From CAYJAY01 sp964370715 (GTDB taxonomy: Bacteria; Bacillota; Clostridia; Oscillospirales; Ruminococcaceae), in assembly GCA_964370715.1 (NCBI GenBank), contig CAYJKJ010000001.1, positions 124,001-188,000 of the forward strand: a stretch of 64,000 bases of DNA. Direction: 5' to 3'. The notes under the pieces were generated by a model. It made no database searches. It was not told the DNA's origin and was given only the letters and a program-made list of their open reading frames with translations. The translations under genes and the position numbers were made by a program. Shown in pieces: positions 1 through 9,281 of this stretch (position 1 is the first letter of the stretch; each line of letters starts with the position of its first letter).

Positions 1-251
1 TACGTTCCCTGCCAACTATTATATGTATCAACTACTCTTTGACAAGCTACTTTTAAAACATCGAAGATGTTAAACGGAACTGTTTCTACCACAATTTTCG
101 TGTTTAAAGAATTATCAAAATCATCTGCAACAGGAACAGAGAACAGTGCCATATATATTATAGGAAGCGTCATTAAAACAATTAATATTATTATGCAAAC
201 TATTATATTAATTTTTTCAACTATTGTTTTTAATCGTTCTTTTATTTCCAT
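1..251 (-). CDS. Multi-pass membrane protein, DUF6056-like paralog 1 (partial)
   Basis: This is the N-terminal part of a gene cut by the left window edge. It reads open from an ATG at 249-251, behind a purine-rich AGAAAGAAGAGC, down to base 1. The translation starts MEIKERLKTIVEKINI, then one hydrophobic helix, then VPVADDFDNS and TYNSWQGT. This is the same order of motifs (EKINI, P-x-x-DDF, W-x-G-T) as in the four complete genes that follow, so it is a fifth member of the array. Only about 83 residues are visible. Family assignment (DUF6056-like) is from memory of the motif pattern; function is unknown. Confidence 0.8.
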   Translation of the reverse strand, partial: MEIKERLKTIVEKINIIVCIIILIVLMTLPIIYMALFSVPVADDFDNSLNTKIVVETVPFNIFDVLKVACQRVVDTYNSWQGT

Positions 252-307
252 TTTTGCTCTTCTTTCTCGGTGGTAATAATAAATGAGATTTCAAAAAACA
301 CCAGTCA

Positions 308-1822
308 TCACTGTTCATTTTTCACGATATAAACCCATTCTTTATCATAATATTCAGCAATTGAACTATTTGGCCAATGTTTGCTAAACGGAAAGTCATG
401 TAGTTCTTCAAATCCAAAGAAAACCGAGGTTATCTGCGGTTCAAACACAGCTTCTGTTATGCTTTCATCATTATATATCTCTAACCTATGGTCCATCTGT
501 TGTTTATAAATAATATGAGTTGTTCCATACATTTCAGCAAGCGCCATTCCCGACGTTGAATACTGCATATAATTTGAACCTATGAAAAATATCACTACTA
601 AAATAAAGAGGCTTAATATTCCCCCTAATAAGTTTTTTAAAAAAAACGTTAAAGCTGGAAAATTTAATTTAATTATATTCTTTTCTTGAGCCAAACCTAT
701 TAGATATCCATACACCAATATTGCGGATATTAAGAAAAACACATAAAAAGTGTTTGCTGTTCTAGTGGCTGTTCCGCCAAATCCACCTGAAACAATATAT
801 ATAGTACACATCATACCGCATATAGCCATGTATTGCACAATCACAACAAGAGCAAAACCTTTGTATGAAAAACCTTTTATTTTTTTTGTAATATTAATCA
901 CAAAAGGGGTAATTAACAACAAAAACAGTAGGAAAGAAGAGTTTATCCAATAGTTGAAAGCGAGATCAAAATATTCTATTGCCGAAGCAAATATAGTTTT
1001 TATAACAGACTGAGTCCCTTCAAGAGAACTCGATCTTGTTTGGTTGCCGGGAGACAATGCCATAATAACAAACCCAGCTATAGAGGAAATAAACGGCATC
1101 AATATCAGTTTAATCTTTGATTTGTCTTTTCCAAAAATTAATATATATACCAGTAACATCAAAATGTTAAAGATATTTAAAAATCCTGTTAGTTGGTTGC
1201 CACCCGAAATAATAAATCCAACAATTGTTAGAATAATAATATCGATAATTTTAAACGAGCTATTATATCCCTTTAAAAGTTTTGCAATCATTATTAGGGT
1301 TAAACAAATGAACGGTATATAGTGTACCGAACCGTTAAACCAAAACATACTTTCTCTGGGGGACGGAATCGTTTGAACGAAATAAAACCAAATGAGTAAG
1401 CTTAAAAAACAGGCAGTTTTATTATCAACTTTAATAAGATTAAACAATATTTTTCCAGAATAAAGAAAACTTGCCACCATAATAAATATCATAATCCATG
1501 TAGTTAAAAAGTAGTATTGTTCGCCAAATATCCCGGGTTGTAACGGCATTAAAAATGTTGAGACATATGTACCCTGCCACCAACCATAAAACGAAGCAGA
1601 CGTTTCTGCGGCTAATTTGACTAATTCAAATATTGTCCAATCCCCCGACTCAACCGCTAAGCTTAAATTCATTGAGTATGAAAAATCATCTACTGCAGGA
1701 TAGCTAAAAAACGACATATACAAAAGAGGTATTGTCATCAATATTATATAAATAACAATACAAGTTCTTATATTAATTTTTTCGATAAACGATACAAATA
1801 TATTTTTTTTAGTTGCTTTCAT
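308..1822 (-). CDS. Multi-pass membrane protein, DUF6056-like paralog 2
   Basis: A 504-residue protein with about ten or eleven hydrophobic segments. The N-terminus has EKINIR, one membrane helix, then an outward loop with P-A-V-DDF (Asp45-Asp46). Further on come W-Q-G-T, LQPGIFGEQYYF, a PRESMFWFNG segment near residue 155, GGNQLT and SPGNQTR. The last 80 or so residues are soluble and end in W-P-N-S-S-I-A-E-Y-Y. An acidic pair in the first outer loop is typical of GT-C-fold glycosyltransferases, so a role in transferring sugars from a lipid carrier at the cell surface is possible, but this is inference. The ATG follows AGAGGT. The gap to paralog 3 is 43 bases, so co-transcription is likely. 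Confidence 0.8.
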   Translation of the reverse strand: MKATKKNIFVSFIEKINIRTCIVIYIILMTIPLLYMSFFSYPAVDDFSYSMNLSLAVESGDWTIFELVKLAAETSASFYGWWQGTYVSTFLMPLQPGIFGEQYYFLTTWIMIFIMVASFLYSGKILFNLIKVDNKTACFLSLLIWFYFVQTIPSPRESMFWFNGSVHYIPFICLTLIMIAKLLKGYNSSFKIIDIIILTIVGFIISGGNQLTGFLNIFNILMLLVYILIFGKDKSKIKLILMPFISSIAGFVIMALSPGNQTRSSSLEGTQSVIKTIFASAIEYFDLAFNYWINSSFLLFLLLITPFVINITKKIKGFSYKGFALVVIVQYMAICGMMCTIYIVSGGFGGTATRTANTFYVFFLISAILVYGYLIGLAQEKNIIKLNFPALTFFLKNLLGGILSLFILVVIFFIGSNYMQYSTSGMALAEMYGTTHIIYKQQMDHRLEIYNDESITEAVFEPQITSVFFGFEELHDFPFSKHWPNSSIAEYYDKEWVYIVKNEQ

Positions 1823-1865
1823 TTTACCTCTTTAAAGATATCCATTTTTTTAATCAATACTTTTT

Positions 1866-3362
1866 TTATTCAGTAGTTATCGCAACGCTTAGTTTTCCAT
1901 AATATTCAGCAACGGAGGTGTTTGGCCAATCGACACTGTTTTCTGATAATCTCTCATAGCCATAAAATATAGAATAGATATGCGGTTCAAGAACCACATT
2001 TTGTATGCTATCATCATAAAAAACTTCTAGTCTTTGTTCCATCTGTTGATTAAATGTAGCGGTAACTCCCCCTCTAATCTCAGCAAAAGCAAGACCACTG
2101 GTTGAATACCAATAATAGTTTGAGCCATAAAAAAATATCCCTAAAAAAACTACCAAACTAGTAGCAATTCCGATCATCTTTTTGTTGAATGAAGGTATCT
2201 TATCCAAGTTGATTAAAACTATATTTTTTTGTTGAAGCAGCCCTATAAAGTATCCGTATATCACAACAACCGCAATTATAAAGACAGGATAAACAATATT
2301 GATAGCTTTTCCTCCGCCAAAAAAACCAGCCTCACCCATTCCGTAGTAGGGAGCGCAAAGCATTGCGCAGATTAGCATATATTGAACTATTATCAACAAC
2401 ACAAGTTTACTTACTTTAAAACCTGTTAAATTTTTTGTTATGCTCACAACAAACGGTGTTAAAAAAACTAAAAATAATAATAACGACAAGCTAATCCATT
2501 CTAAAAACACAAACTCAAAATAGCTAAACAGGCCAACTTTAATTATCGTTTCGATTATAGTTGGCGCATCTGCTATCGCCGCTTGTCTTACAGCATTTCC
2601 CGGGGCAAAACACACCAACAAAAAGCCTATCAACGAAAATATAAAGGCAATGAAAACCGGTTTGCTTTTTTTCTTATCATTTTCAAAAAACAAAATATAT
2701 AGTATTAATAATATAATCACCAACAAATGACAAAGCGCTGTTAATACGTTACCACCCGAAACTATAAAGCCCAGTATTGATGTTGCAACTATTGCTGATA
2801 TCTTTGTATCTTTATTGTAATTGCTTATGAGTAATGTCACATTTATTAATGCTAATGAAAAAAAGCCAACATAGGCTATTCCCCCATTAAACCAAAACAA
2901 ACCCTCTCTTGGATTTGGCATCGTTTGAATATAAAAGAACCATAGAATGAAGCTTAAAAAACAAGCTGTTTTTTTATCAACATTTAATAACGATAACAAT
3001 TTTATTCCAAAAAACAAGAATGCTATTAATGACACAACAAGAAGAATCCATGTTGTTAAAAAGTAATACTGTTCCCCAAACACACCCGGATGAACAGCGG
3101 AAAAAAATGTTGCTCCATACATACCCTGCCAATTCAAATATGTATCTATCGTAGTATCAAATGCACCCTTTAACACTGAAAACAGATTGGCATTTTCTGT
3201 AGCAACTATCTCTTTTGCTCTTAAGCCAAATTCATAGTCGTCTACCATAGGAAACGAGAAAAATGATATATACAGTATTGGCAACATAACAAAGATGATA
3301 AACGCACCAATACATATTCGTATATTTATTTTTTCTACTATATTTATAAATAGATTTTTCAC
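1866..3362 (-). CDS. Multi-pass membrane protein, DUF6056-like paralog 3
   Basis: A 498-residue polytopic membrane protein colinear with its neighbours. Shared features are EKINIRIC, F-P-M-VDDYEF after the first helix (DDY in place of DDF), NWQGMYGATFF, HPGVFGEQYYF, PREGLFWFNG, GGNVLTA and APGNAVRQ. The C-terminal soluble tail ends W-P-N-T-S-V-A-E-Y-Y-G-K. The start codon is GTG, supported by AGAGAGAT about seven bases upstream. It differs from paralog 2 throughout, so this is not a recent perfect duplication. Function is unknown; a surface-glycan role is inferred only from fold-type resemblance. Confidence 0.8.
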   Translation of the reverse strand: MKNLFINIVEKINIRICIGAFIIFVMLPILYISFFSFPMVDDYEFGLRAKEIVATENANLFSVLKGAFDTTIDTYLNWQGMYGATFFSAVHPGVFGEQYYFLTTWILLVVSLIAFLFFGIKLLSLLNVDKKTACFLSFILWFFYIQTMPNPREGLFWFNGGIAYVGFFSLALINVTLLISNYNKDTKISAIVATSILGFIVSGGNVLTALCHLLVIILLILYILFFENDKKKSKPVFIAFIFSLIGFLLVCFAPGNAVRQAAIADAPTIIETIIKVGLFSYFEFVFLEWISLSLLLFLVFLTPFVVSITKNLTGFKVSKLVLLIIVQYMLICAMLCAPYYGMGEAGFFGGGKAINIVYPVFIIAVVVIYGYFIGLLQQKNIVLINLDKIPSFNKKMIGIATSLVVFLGIFFYGSNYYWYSTSGLAFAEIRGGVTATFNQQMEQRLEVFYDDSIQNVVLEPHIYSIFYGYERLSENSVDWPNTSVAEYYGKLSVAITTE

Positions 3363-3423
3363 TTTATCTCTCTTTACTTTTTCTTAAAGATTATGTTTCG
3401 TTTTAAATTTACTAATCCACAAC

Positions 3424-4947
3424 CTAGTTTTCATCGTTGATTATTCTAATGCTATCTTTTCCATAAAACTCAGCAAATGCGACGTTTGTCCACCATTCGC
3501 TATCTTCACTTAATCCATCCCCGCCCAACAAAAAAGAACTTGTCATTCTTGGAAGCTCGGCATCACGGATACTCTCATCATTTAATATCTCAACTCTTTG
3601 TTCCCATTGTGTTTTTATTAGTTGCGCGGTTCCCCCTCTAATTTCAGCTAAAATTGTTCCACTTGTTGAATATGGCAGTGTGTCTGTACCAAAAATAAAA
3701 ACTCCCAATAAAAAACACAAGCTAAAAATTCCATATGCAAATTTTTTGTTGAACCGGCTAAAATTATTAAGGCTAAAGCTTACTATCTCTTTTTCTTGTA
3801 GAATACCGATTATATAAGAATATATTAAAATTATACCAATTATAAACACGGGATAAACCGTATTTGTTGCTTTATATCCGGCAAACTCGCTCCATGGGCC
3901 TCCCATAGCATAATATGGTGCGCAAAGCATTGCACACACTAGCATATATTGAGCTAAAAAAATCAAGATAAGCTTCGATATCTTAAATCCTTTTAAATTC
4001 TTGGTGATCTTAGAAATGAATGGGGTTAAAAAAATTAATAATAAAAATGTTGATACATTAATCCATTGATCCAAAGCAAATTCAAAATAACTATTAAGGC
4101 CTATTTCGGTAATCGTTTCTAAAACAGTTGGATTGTAGGTTATTTCGGATTTTCTTACTGAGTTTCCGGGAGCAACTAGCATTAAAATAAATCCTAAAAC
4201 CGACGAAGTAAACGGAAATAATATCGGCTTAATCTTATTTTTGTTTTTATCAAACGCTATAATATAACCAATTAAAAGAAAGATAACAAGTATATTTAAA
4301 AAGCTTGTTAATTGATTTCCTCCTGAGATTATAAATCCATAAAATGAACTTATAACTACAGTTTTTTTGCTAAATCCCTTATTATATCCTTTTATCAACA
4401 TAGCGGCAACAACTAACGTTAGACAAAAGAACGGGATATAGTGGACTGCGCCTGTATACCAATAAAACATATCTCTAGGACCTTGAATAGTTTGAACATA
4501 AAAAAACCAAATAACCAAGCTTAGTAGATATGCCAATCTTTTTTCTACATTAATAATTGTCAAAAGCGTTTTTCCTGAATAAAGAAAACTAATTAATGTA
4601 AATGCAAACATAATAAACGTAGTTACAAAATAATATTGTTCGCCGAATATACTAGGCTGTAACGTCATAAAAAATATAGAAATATATGTCCCTTGCCATG
4701 TATTATATATCTCTATTGACTTTGAAACAGCAGCTTTTAATAGGTTTATAACCCCAGCGGACTCCGACATTAAAACTGCATGGGTTTCGATCGAATTGTT
4801 AATATCATCCATTCCCGAAGGGTGTGCAAAAAAAGAGTAGTACAGTATCGGAAGTGAGGTTAAAACTATAAATAAAACGATACACTTGTTTACATTTATT
4901 TTTTCTATTAATTGCACAAATATGTTGTTAAATTTGTTTTTATTCAT
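3424..4947 (-). CDS. Multi-pass membrane protein, DUF6056-like paralog 4
   Basis: A 507-residue multi-pass membrane protein with LIEKINVNKC, then H-P-S-G-M-DDINNS (the DD pair is kept, the aromatic residue is not), TWQGTYISIFFM, LQPSIFGEQYYF, PRDMFYWYTG, GGNQLTS and APGNSVRK. The frame stays open upstream to an ATG at 4995, but the 16 extra residues match the non-coding leader repeat found before another gene. The ATG at 4945-4947, followed by NKNKF, is therefore preferred and fits the N-termini of the other paralogs. Function is unknown. Confidence 0.78.
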   Translation of the reverse strand: MNKNKFNNIFVQLIEKINVNKCIVLFIVLTSLPILYYSFFAHPSGMDDINNSIETHAVLMSESAGVINLLKAAVSKSIEIYNTWQGTYISIFFMTLQPSIFGEQYYFVTTFIMFAFTLISFLYSGKTLLTIINVEKRLAYLLSLVIWFFYVQTIQGPRDMFYWYTGAVHYIPFFCLTLVVAAMLIKGYNKGFSKKTVVISSFYGFIISGGNQLTSFLNILVIFLLIGYIIAFDKNKNKIKPILFPFTSSVLGFILMLVAPGNSVRKSEITYNPTVLETITEIGLNSYFEFALDQWINVSTFLLLIFLTPFISKITKNLKGFKISKLILIFLAQYMLVCAMLCAPYYAMGGPWSEFAGYKATNTVYPVFIIGIILIYSYIIGILQEKEIVSFSLNNFSRFNKKFAYGIFSLCFLLGVFIFGTDTLPYSTSGTILAEIRGGTAQLIKTQWEQRVEILNDESIRDAELPRMTSSFLLGGDGLSEDSEWWTNVAFAEFYGKDSIRIINDEN

Positions 4948-4994
4948 AATAATAGCCCTACACCTTTCTCGAAAAAATTCCATGAAATACGTCA
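4945..4994 (-). repeat. Leader repeat, copy 1 (upstream of paralog 4)
   Basis: Read on the minus strand, about 50 bases starting TGACGTATTTCATGGAA, through TTCGAGAAAGG, to ATTATTATG (which includes the start codon). Nearly the same string stands directly before the unrelated gene starting at 28069. The block holds purine-rich GAGAAAGG and AGGG, which could act as ribosome-binding sequence. It may be a mobile or conserved 5' untranslated element. The role is unknown. Confidence 0.6.
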
Positions 4995-5076
4995 TGGTCC
5001 TGTTAGTAGATACTTCGTTTGTGGTTTATATTTCGCTTTTTTCAAACCTTATCTTTTCAAAAAAATCTACTAGTTT

Positions 5077-6573
5077 CTACACCGTCGGCTCTTCAACGTT
5101 AAGCGCAACGCTTTCTTTGCCGTAGTATTGCGCAATTGCTCCGTTTGGCCAATCCCATTTATTTGCAACCAACGTTTCCCCTCCAAAAAACACCGACGTT
5201 TCTTGTATAGGTTCGAACACCGGATTTGATATCGAAGGATCCCTTAAAACATTGTTTCTATGTGTCATCTCTTGTTGGTATTCAATATGTACACCTCTTG
5301 ATATTTCGTCTAGTGCCGAAACAGTTGTTGAATAATCAAAATAATCTGACCCAAAAAACAAAACACCAATAATTGCAACAATACTGCAAAAAACAGAGGT
5401 GAGCTTTTTAACAAATAATGGAGCTTTATCAATGTCTAGGTCGATTAGTTTAATCTGTTGTGCCCAACCCACCGCATAGGAATACACTAATATTAAAGTT
5501 ATTATGTCAACTGCATAGATAATGTTAGTTGCTCTACCTTCTCCAAAATATCGCATTCCATGATATGGAACAGCGAGAATTCCGCAAACTAACATAAAAT
5601 GAACCATAAACAGCAATATTAATTTATGAAACTTAAATCCGGATAGTTTTTTTGTAATTCTTAAAACAAACGGAGTTAGCAGAAACAAAAATAAAAAAAA
5701 CGATAGATTAAGCCATGTAAACGAAGATGCAAAATATCCAGTGATACTCGCCGTTATCGTTCCTATAACCGAAGGCTCCGGGAAAAATGCTTGCCTGTTT
5801 GCGTTGCCTGGAGCAATAACCATAATTAAGAATCCGACTATCGCAGCGAAAAGTGATAGCAACACCGGTATTATCTTCTTCTTATCACTACTAAAAACCA
5901 AAATATATGCATTAAAAACCAGCAACATCAATATGTTGAAAAACGCCGGAATGGGATTTCCTCCCGACACAACAAAGCTAAAAACACTACACATTATAGT
6001 AGTGGCTATTTTAAAAGTTTTATTGTGTTGGTCTAAAAGCATTGCAAAAACAATTAGTGATAAGCAAAAGAATGGTATATAGTTAATTGCGCCATTAAAC
6101 CAAAAAAGACCCTCTTTGGGGCTTGGCATAGTTTGAAAATAAAAGAAAAAAATTAACAAGCTTAAAAAATAAGCTGTTTTATTATCAACGTTAACCACAC
6201 TTAATATTTTTTTGCCGGAATAGATAAACGAGAAAAACAATATTGCCATGAATATCCAAACGGTTATAAAGTAGAAACTATCTCCGAAGATACCCGGCTG
6301 TAAAGCCATAAAAAATGCTGCGATATAGTGTCCGTTCCATGTATTATATGTAAGAACAGCTCTGTCTCCAGCAGCTTTTATAAGATTAAATATGTTGTAT
6401 TCCCCTGAATCTACCAATGCTTTTGTTTCGGTGGAATAATCAAAGTCATCTAATGATGGTAAAGAATAGAATGATAAATAAAGAATCGGTATGACCGACA
6501 AAACAATCAAAACAACTATAACAGCTTTAATATTAATCTTTTCTATTAAAGATTTCATTCTATCAAACTTCAT
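5077..6573 (-). CDS. Multi-pass membrane protein, DUF6056-like paralog 5 (first in array)
   Basis: A 498-residue polytopic membrane protein and the first gene of the array in the direction of transcription. It shows LIEKINIKAV, L-P-S-L-DDFDYS after helix 1, TWNGHYIAAFFM, LQPGIFGDSFYF, PKEGLFWFNG, GGNPIPAF and APGNANRQ. The soluble C-terminus carries SVFFGGETL and W-P-N-G-A-I-A-Q-Y-Y-G-K. Start choice: GAGG lies six bases before the ATG at 6571-6573; a TTG two codons upstream overlaps that site and is less likely. A consensus-like promoter sits at 6640-6668. Function is unknown; DUF6056-like by motif pattern. Confidence 0.8.
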   Translation of the reverse strand: MKFDRMKSLIEKINIKAVIVVLIVLSVIPILYLSFYSLPSLDDFDYSTETKALVDSGEYNIFNLIKAAGDRAVLTYNTWNGHYIAAFFMALQPGIFGDSFYFITVWIFMAILFFSFIYSGKKILSVVNVDNKTAYFLSLLIFFFYFQTMPSPKEGLFWFNGAINYIPFFCLSLIVFAMLLDQHNKTFKIATTIMCSVFSFVVSGGNPIPAFFNILMLLVFNAYILVFSSDKKKIIPVLLSLFAAIVGFLIMVIAPGNANRQAFFPEPSVIGTITASITGYFASSFTWLNLSFFLFLFLLTPFVLRITKKLSGFKFHKLILLFMVHFMLVCGILAVPYHGMRYFGEGRATNIIYAVDIITLILVYSYAVGWAQQIKLIDLDIDKAPLFVKKLTSVFCSIVAIIGVLFFGSDYFDYSTTVSALDEISRGVHIEYQQEMTHRNNVLRDPSISNPVFEPIQETSVFFGGETLVANKWDWPNGAIAQYYGKESVALNVEEPTV

Positions 6574-6639
6574 TAACAACCTCGGTGTAATTATTTAGAT
6601 ATCTCTTAATCTAATAAAAAAGCTATTGATACCCATATT

Positions 6640-6668
6640 ATTTTACATAAATCCACAACCGGTGTCAA
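6640..6668 (-). promoter_or_regulatory. Sigma-A promoter of the membrane-protein array
   Basis: On the minus strand TTGACA (6663-6668), a 17-base spacer and TAAAAT (6640-6645). The predicted start lies about 60 bases before the first array gene. This is one of the closest matches to consensus in the window, suggesting the array is well expressed unless repressed. Confidence 0.7.
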
Positions 6669-6710
6669 CATAAATAGAAATATAACGATTGAAGATCAAC
6701 AATATTGAAG

Positions 6711-6763
6711 TTGACGATGTCTTGTTTATAGTGTTATTATATGAAATAACTGGTTGGTTATTT
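6711..6763 (+). promoter_or_regulatory. Promoter and inverted repeat upstream of ABC exporter
   Basis: TTGACG (6711-6716), an 18-base spacer and TATTAT (6735-6740) on the plus strand. Just downstream is a 7-bp inverted repeat, AAATAAC (6744-6750) and GTTATTT (6757-6763), separated by six bases. Its position over the expected transcription start suits an operator, but no regulator gene is adjacent. The rest of the 6574-6882 gap holds the divergent promoter and no convincing gene. Confidence 0.5.
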
Positions 6764-6882
6764 GTTTCAATTTGTTATTATCACAATATAAGTGTTATTA
6801 AATTTTTCAGTTTGTGTTTTCAAATGTTAACAAAACCATACATAATATCAGCTAACACAAAACAAAAACAAGGGGAACTAGT

Positions 6883-7740
6883 ATGATAGAGGTTAAAAAT
6901 TTAAGCTACACATATAAAAACTCAAACATTAAGGCGGTAGACGATATAACGTTTAGCGTTGAAAAGGGCGAAATATTTGGGTTTCTCGGTCCTTCGGGTG
7001 CCGGAAAATCTACAACTCAAAAGATATTGATAAAACTTTTAGATGGCTATGGCGGTTCGATTTCGGTTTTTGGCAAAAAATTAAGCGAACTATCTTCAAG
7101 CTATTATGAAAACGTAGGTGTTGGATTTGAGCTTCCAAACAGCTACACAAAACTTAGCGCAGTAGAAAATCTTAAATTCTTCCAATCGTTTTATAACAAC
7201 AAGTCGGTTGATATCAACGTTTTGTTAAAAAGTGTTGGCTTGTTTGAGCAAAAAGATGACCGTGTCGATAAATTTTCAAAAGGTATGATGATGAGGCTAA
7301 ATTTTATTAGAGCTCTTGTTAACGATGCTGAGCTTTTGTTTTTCGATGAACCAACAAGCGGCCTCGACCCAGTTAACGGAAAAATCATTCAAGACATTAT
7401 CCTTGAACAAAAAGCAAAAGGAAAGACTATCTTTTTAACAACCCATTCGATGCAAACTGCAGATACATTGTGTGATAGAGTTGCTTTCATCGTTGACGGA
7501 AAGATAGTTGAAAGCGATACTCCAAAAGCTCTTAAACTTAAATATGGCGAAAGGGTTGTCGAGGTTGAATATTTCGATAATCAACAACAAGTCCAAAAGC
7601 GTTCGTTTGATATCGAAAGTTTCGGGACAAACAAAGAATTTCTAGAAATAATTAAAACACATAAAACAAGAACCATTCACTCACAGGAAACTACACTCGA
7701 GGATGTGTTTATTAAAGTCACCGGAAGGGGGCTTGTTTGA
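6883..7740 (+). CDS. ABC transporter ATP-binding protein (ABC-2 exporter type)
   Basis: A 285-residue cytoplasmic ATPase that would power the two membrane proteins encoded just downstream. The Walker A motif is GPSGAGKST near residue 38. The signature is degenerate, FSKGMMMRL, as is common in exporter ATPases, followed by Walker B LLFFDEPTSGLDP and the switch His in LTTHSMQTAD. The C-terminal 60 residues form the extra domain seen in drug- or lipid-export ATPases. The ATG follows AAGGGGAA. It overlaps the next gene by one base. The substrate is not predictable; resemblance is to fluoroquinolone- or bacitracin-type export systems. Confidence 0.85.
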   Translation: MIEVKNLSYTYKNSNIKAVDDITFSVEKGEIFGFLGPSGAGKSTTQKILIKLLDGYGGSISVFGKKLSELSSSYYENVGVGFELPNSYTKLSAVENLKFFQSFYNNKSVDINVLLKSVGLFEQKDDRVDKFSKGMMMRLNFIRALVNDAELLFFDEPTSGLDPVNGKIIQDIILEQKAKGKTIFLTTHSMQTADTLCDRVAFIVDGKIVESDTPKALKLKYGERVVEVEYFDNQQQVQKRSFDIESFGTNKEFLEIIKTHKTRTIHSQETTLEDVFIKVTGRGLV

Positions 7741-8456
7741 TGCGCCTCAAAAATTTAATTGTTTGGGATTTTAAATTTCAATACAAATATGGCATACTGT
7801 TTGCCGCAGTTATGATGGCGATTGTTTGGACCGGCATCATATATCTCCTACCGACTTCTACAATGGTCATAGCTTTCCCGATAATGTTTGTAACGGATTT
7901 TGCAGTAGCCGGGTTTCTTCTAGTAGCTGCAATGGTGTTTTTCGAAAAAGGCCAAAACTCGCTTCAAGCTTTGGTCGTGACCCCCGTTCGAGTTTTGGAA
8001 TATATTGTATCAAAGGTTATAAGTTTATCGATCATGCTTTCTATTATAGCCTTTGTTTTAGCATTGGTTGTTATGTTTTCAAAAAACATCGAGATAAACC
8101 TTGTTGTTGCGATTTTTTCGGCATTTGTTTCGTGTAGTTTTTTTGTTTTTCTCGGTCTTATTGTTTCAACCTTCTATCAAACTTTCACAGATTTAATCCT
8201 CCCAATGGGGGTGCTGTTCTCTGTGTGTTTTATTCCGTTTTTAACATATGTAAATTCGGAATCTCTTGATTTTCTAGACTATTTTATTTGGATCTTCCCA
8301 ACATTTTCTATGTTAAAGTTGGTTGATTTCGTTTTTTTAGACTTTGATATAACACCTTTTATAGTATGCACTTTGTATATACTCATGTTGGATTTTGTTT
8401 TGTTTAAAATTCTTATTCGCCTATTCAATCAAAAAATAATCGGAAGGAGCAAATAA
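7740..8456 (+). CDS. ABC exporter permease subunit A
   Basis: A 238-residue protein with six hydrophobic segments and no extracellular domain, the usual layout of a small ABC-2 permease half. The ATG overlaps the stop of the ATPase gene in the form TGATG, with GGAAGGGGG a few bases upstream, so translation is probably coupled. A TTG one codon earlier is possible but less likely. The segment EKGQNSLQALVVTPVRV fits the cytoplasmic coupling region of ABC-2 permeases. It most likely pairs with the next gene product to form a heterodimeric pore. Confidence 0.75.
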   Translation: MRLKNLIVWDFKFQYKYGILFAAVMMAIVWTGIIYLLPTSTMVIAFPIMFVTDFAVAGFLLVAAMVFFEKGQNSLQALVVTPVRVLEYIVSKVISLSIMLSIIAFVLALVVMFSKNIEINLVVAIFSAFVSCSFFVFLGLIVSTFYQTFTDLILPMGVLFSVCFIPFLTYVNSESLDFLDYFIWIFPTFSMLKLVDFVFLDFDITPFIVCTLYILMLDFVLFKILIRLFNQKIIGRSK

Positions 8457-8458
8457 AC

Positions 8459-9199
8459 ATGAACAGCAAACTTTTTCCTCTTATAACATCACAACTTAAA
8501 ATTTTAAGCCGTGATAGTCTGCTCTTGTTTTTGGTTGTCTATCCGCTTATCTTAACGTTTATAGGTCGTGGTCTTATCCCGATAATTAGCAGTTCCCTTG
8601 TCGGTATTGGCATAGATTTAAGCGAGCATTATCCGGCGTTGATGGTCTTTTTCGTTATCATGAACCCCATCATATTCGGAGCTATAATGGGTCTTATGCT
8701 GTTGGACGAACGAGAAAACAACACGATACAAGCTATTCAAGTTTTGCCTATAAACTTCTATCAATATATCCTTTCAAAAGGCTTTTTGTTCACTGTTTTA
8801 TCGGTTATTAGCGGAATGATAATAACCAAAAGCATCGGTCTATATACTGTTCCTTTGTTAAGTTCGTTCGCTATCAATCTAGTGGCATCAATGGGTGTAT
8901 TGTTTGGTATGCTGCTTATTAATCTTTTTGCTACAAACAAAGTTGAAGGGTTTGCAACGCTAAAAGCTACAGGGCTGCTTTTAGTTGTTCCCGTTATCTC
9001 GTTTTATATCCCCTATCCTTTCAACTATCTAGCAGCATTCGCTCCGGCATTTTGGCCTTCGGTAGCGATAGCGACATACAGCGAACATTTCAGCTTAACC
9101 GTTAATGTTTGGCTGTTCCTTTTGATTGGTGCTGTCTATATATCGTTGTTGTCATTTGTAATGTATCGAATTGTAAAACGAAAGATGGTTGGTTCATAG
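8459..9199 (+). CDS. ABC exporter permease subunit B
   Basis: A 246-residue membrane protein with about six hydrophobic segments. It starts two bases after the previous stop, behind GGAAGGAGC. The segment LLDERENNTIQAIQVLPI is the coupling-helix signature seen in ABC-2 permeases (LLxERExGT followed by a basic or polar stretch). It completes an ATPase plus two-permease exporter operon that ends at the terminator hairpin at 9217-9249. No accessory, immunity or precursor peptide gene is visible next to it, so the exported molecule is unknown. Confidence 0.75.
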   Translation: MNSKLFPLITSQLKILSRDSLLLFLVVYPLILTFIGRGLIPIISSSLVGIGIDLSEHYPALMVFFVIMNPIIFGAIMGLMLLDERENNTIQAIQVLPINFYQYILSKGFLFTVLSVISGMIITKSIGLYTVPLLSSFAINLVASMGVLFGMLLINLFATNKVEGFATLKATGLLLVVPVISFYIPYPFNYLAAFAPAFWPSVAIATYSEHFSLTVNVWLFLLIGAVYISLLSFVMYRIVKRKMVGS

Positions 9200-9216
9200 T
9201 TTCTATAACACAAAGC

Positions 9217-9249
9217 AAAGCCACAACACAAAATACGTGTTGTGGCTTT
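9217..9249. terminator. Bidirectional terminator between exporter and clpE
   Basis: A 13-bp perfect stem, AAAGCCACAACAC (9217-9229) and GTGTTGTGGCTTT (9237-9249), with a seven-base loop. It lies between two convergent genes and carries short T or A runs on either side. Confidence 0.8.
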
Positions 9250-9281
9250 CGTTATGTCTATAAATGCGAGCTTAAACCCTA

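Noticed and set aside
4948..4995. Sixteen extra N-terminal residues of paralog 4
   Set aside because: The same bases occur as non-coding leader, with an in-frame stop, before another gene at 28070-28117.
6689..6886. A 65-residue open frame with TTG start before the ABC exporter
   Set aside because: No ribosome-binding site, and it covers the promoter and inverted repeat; it reads like AT-rich non-coding sequence.
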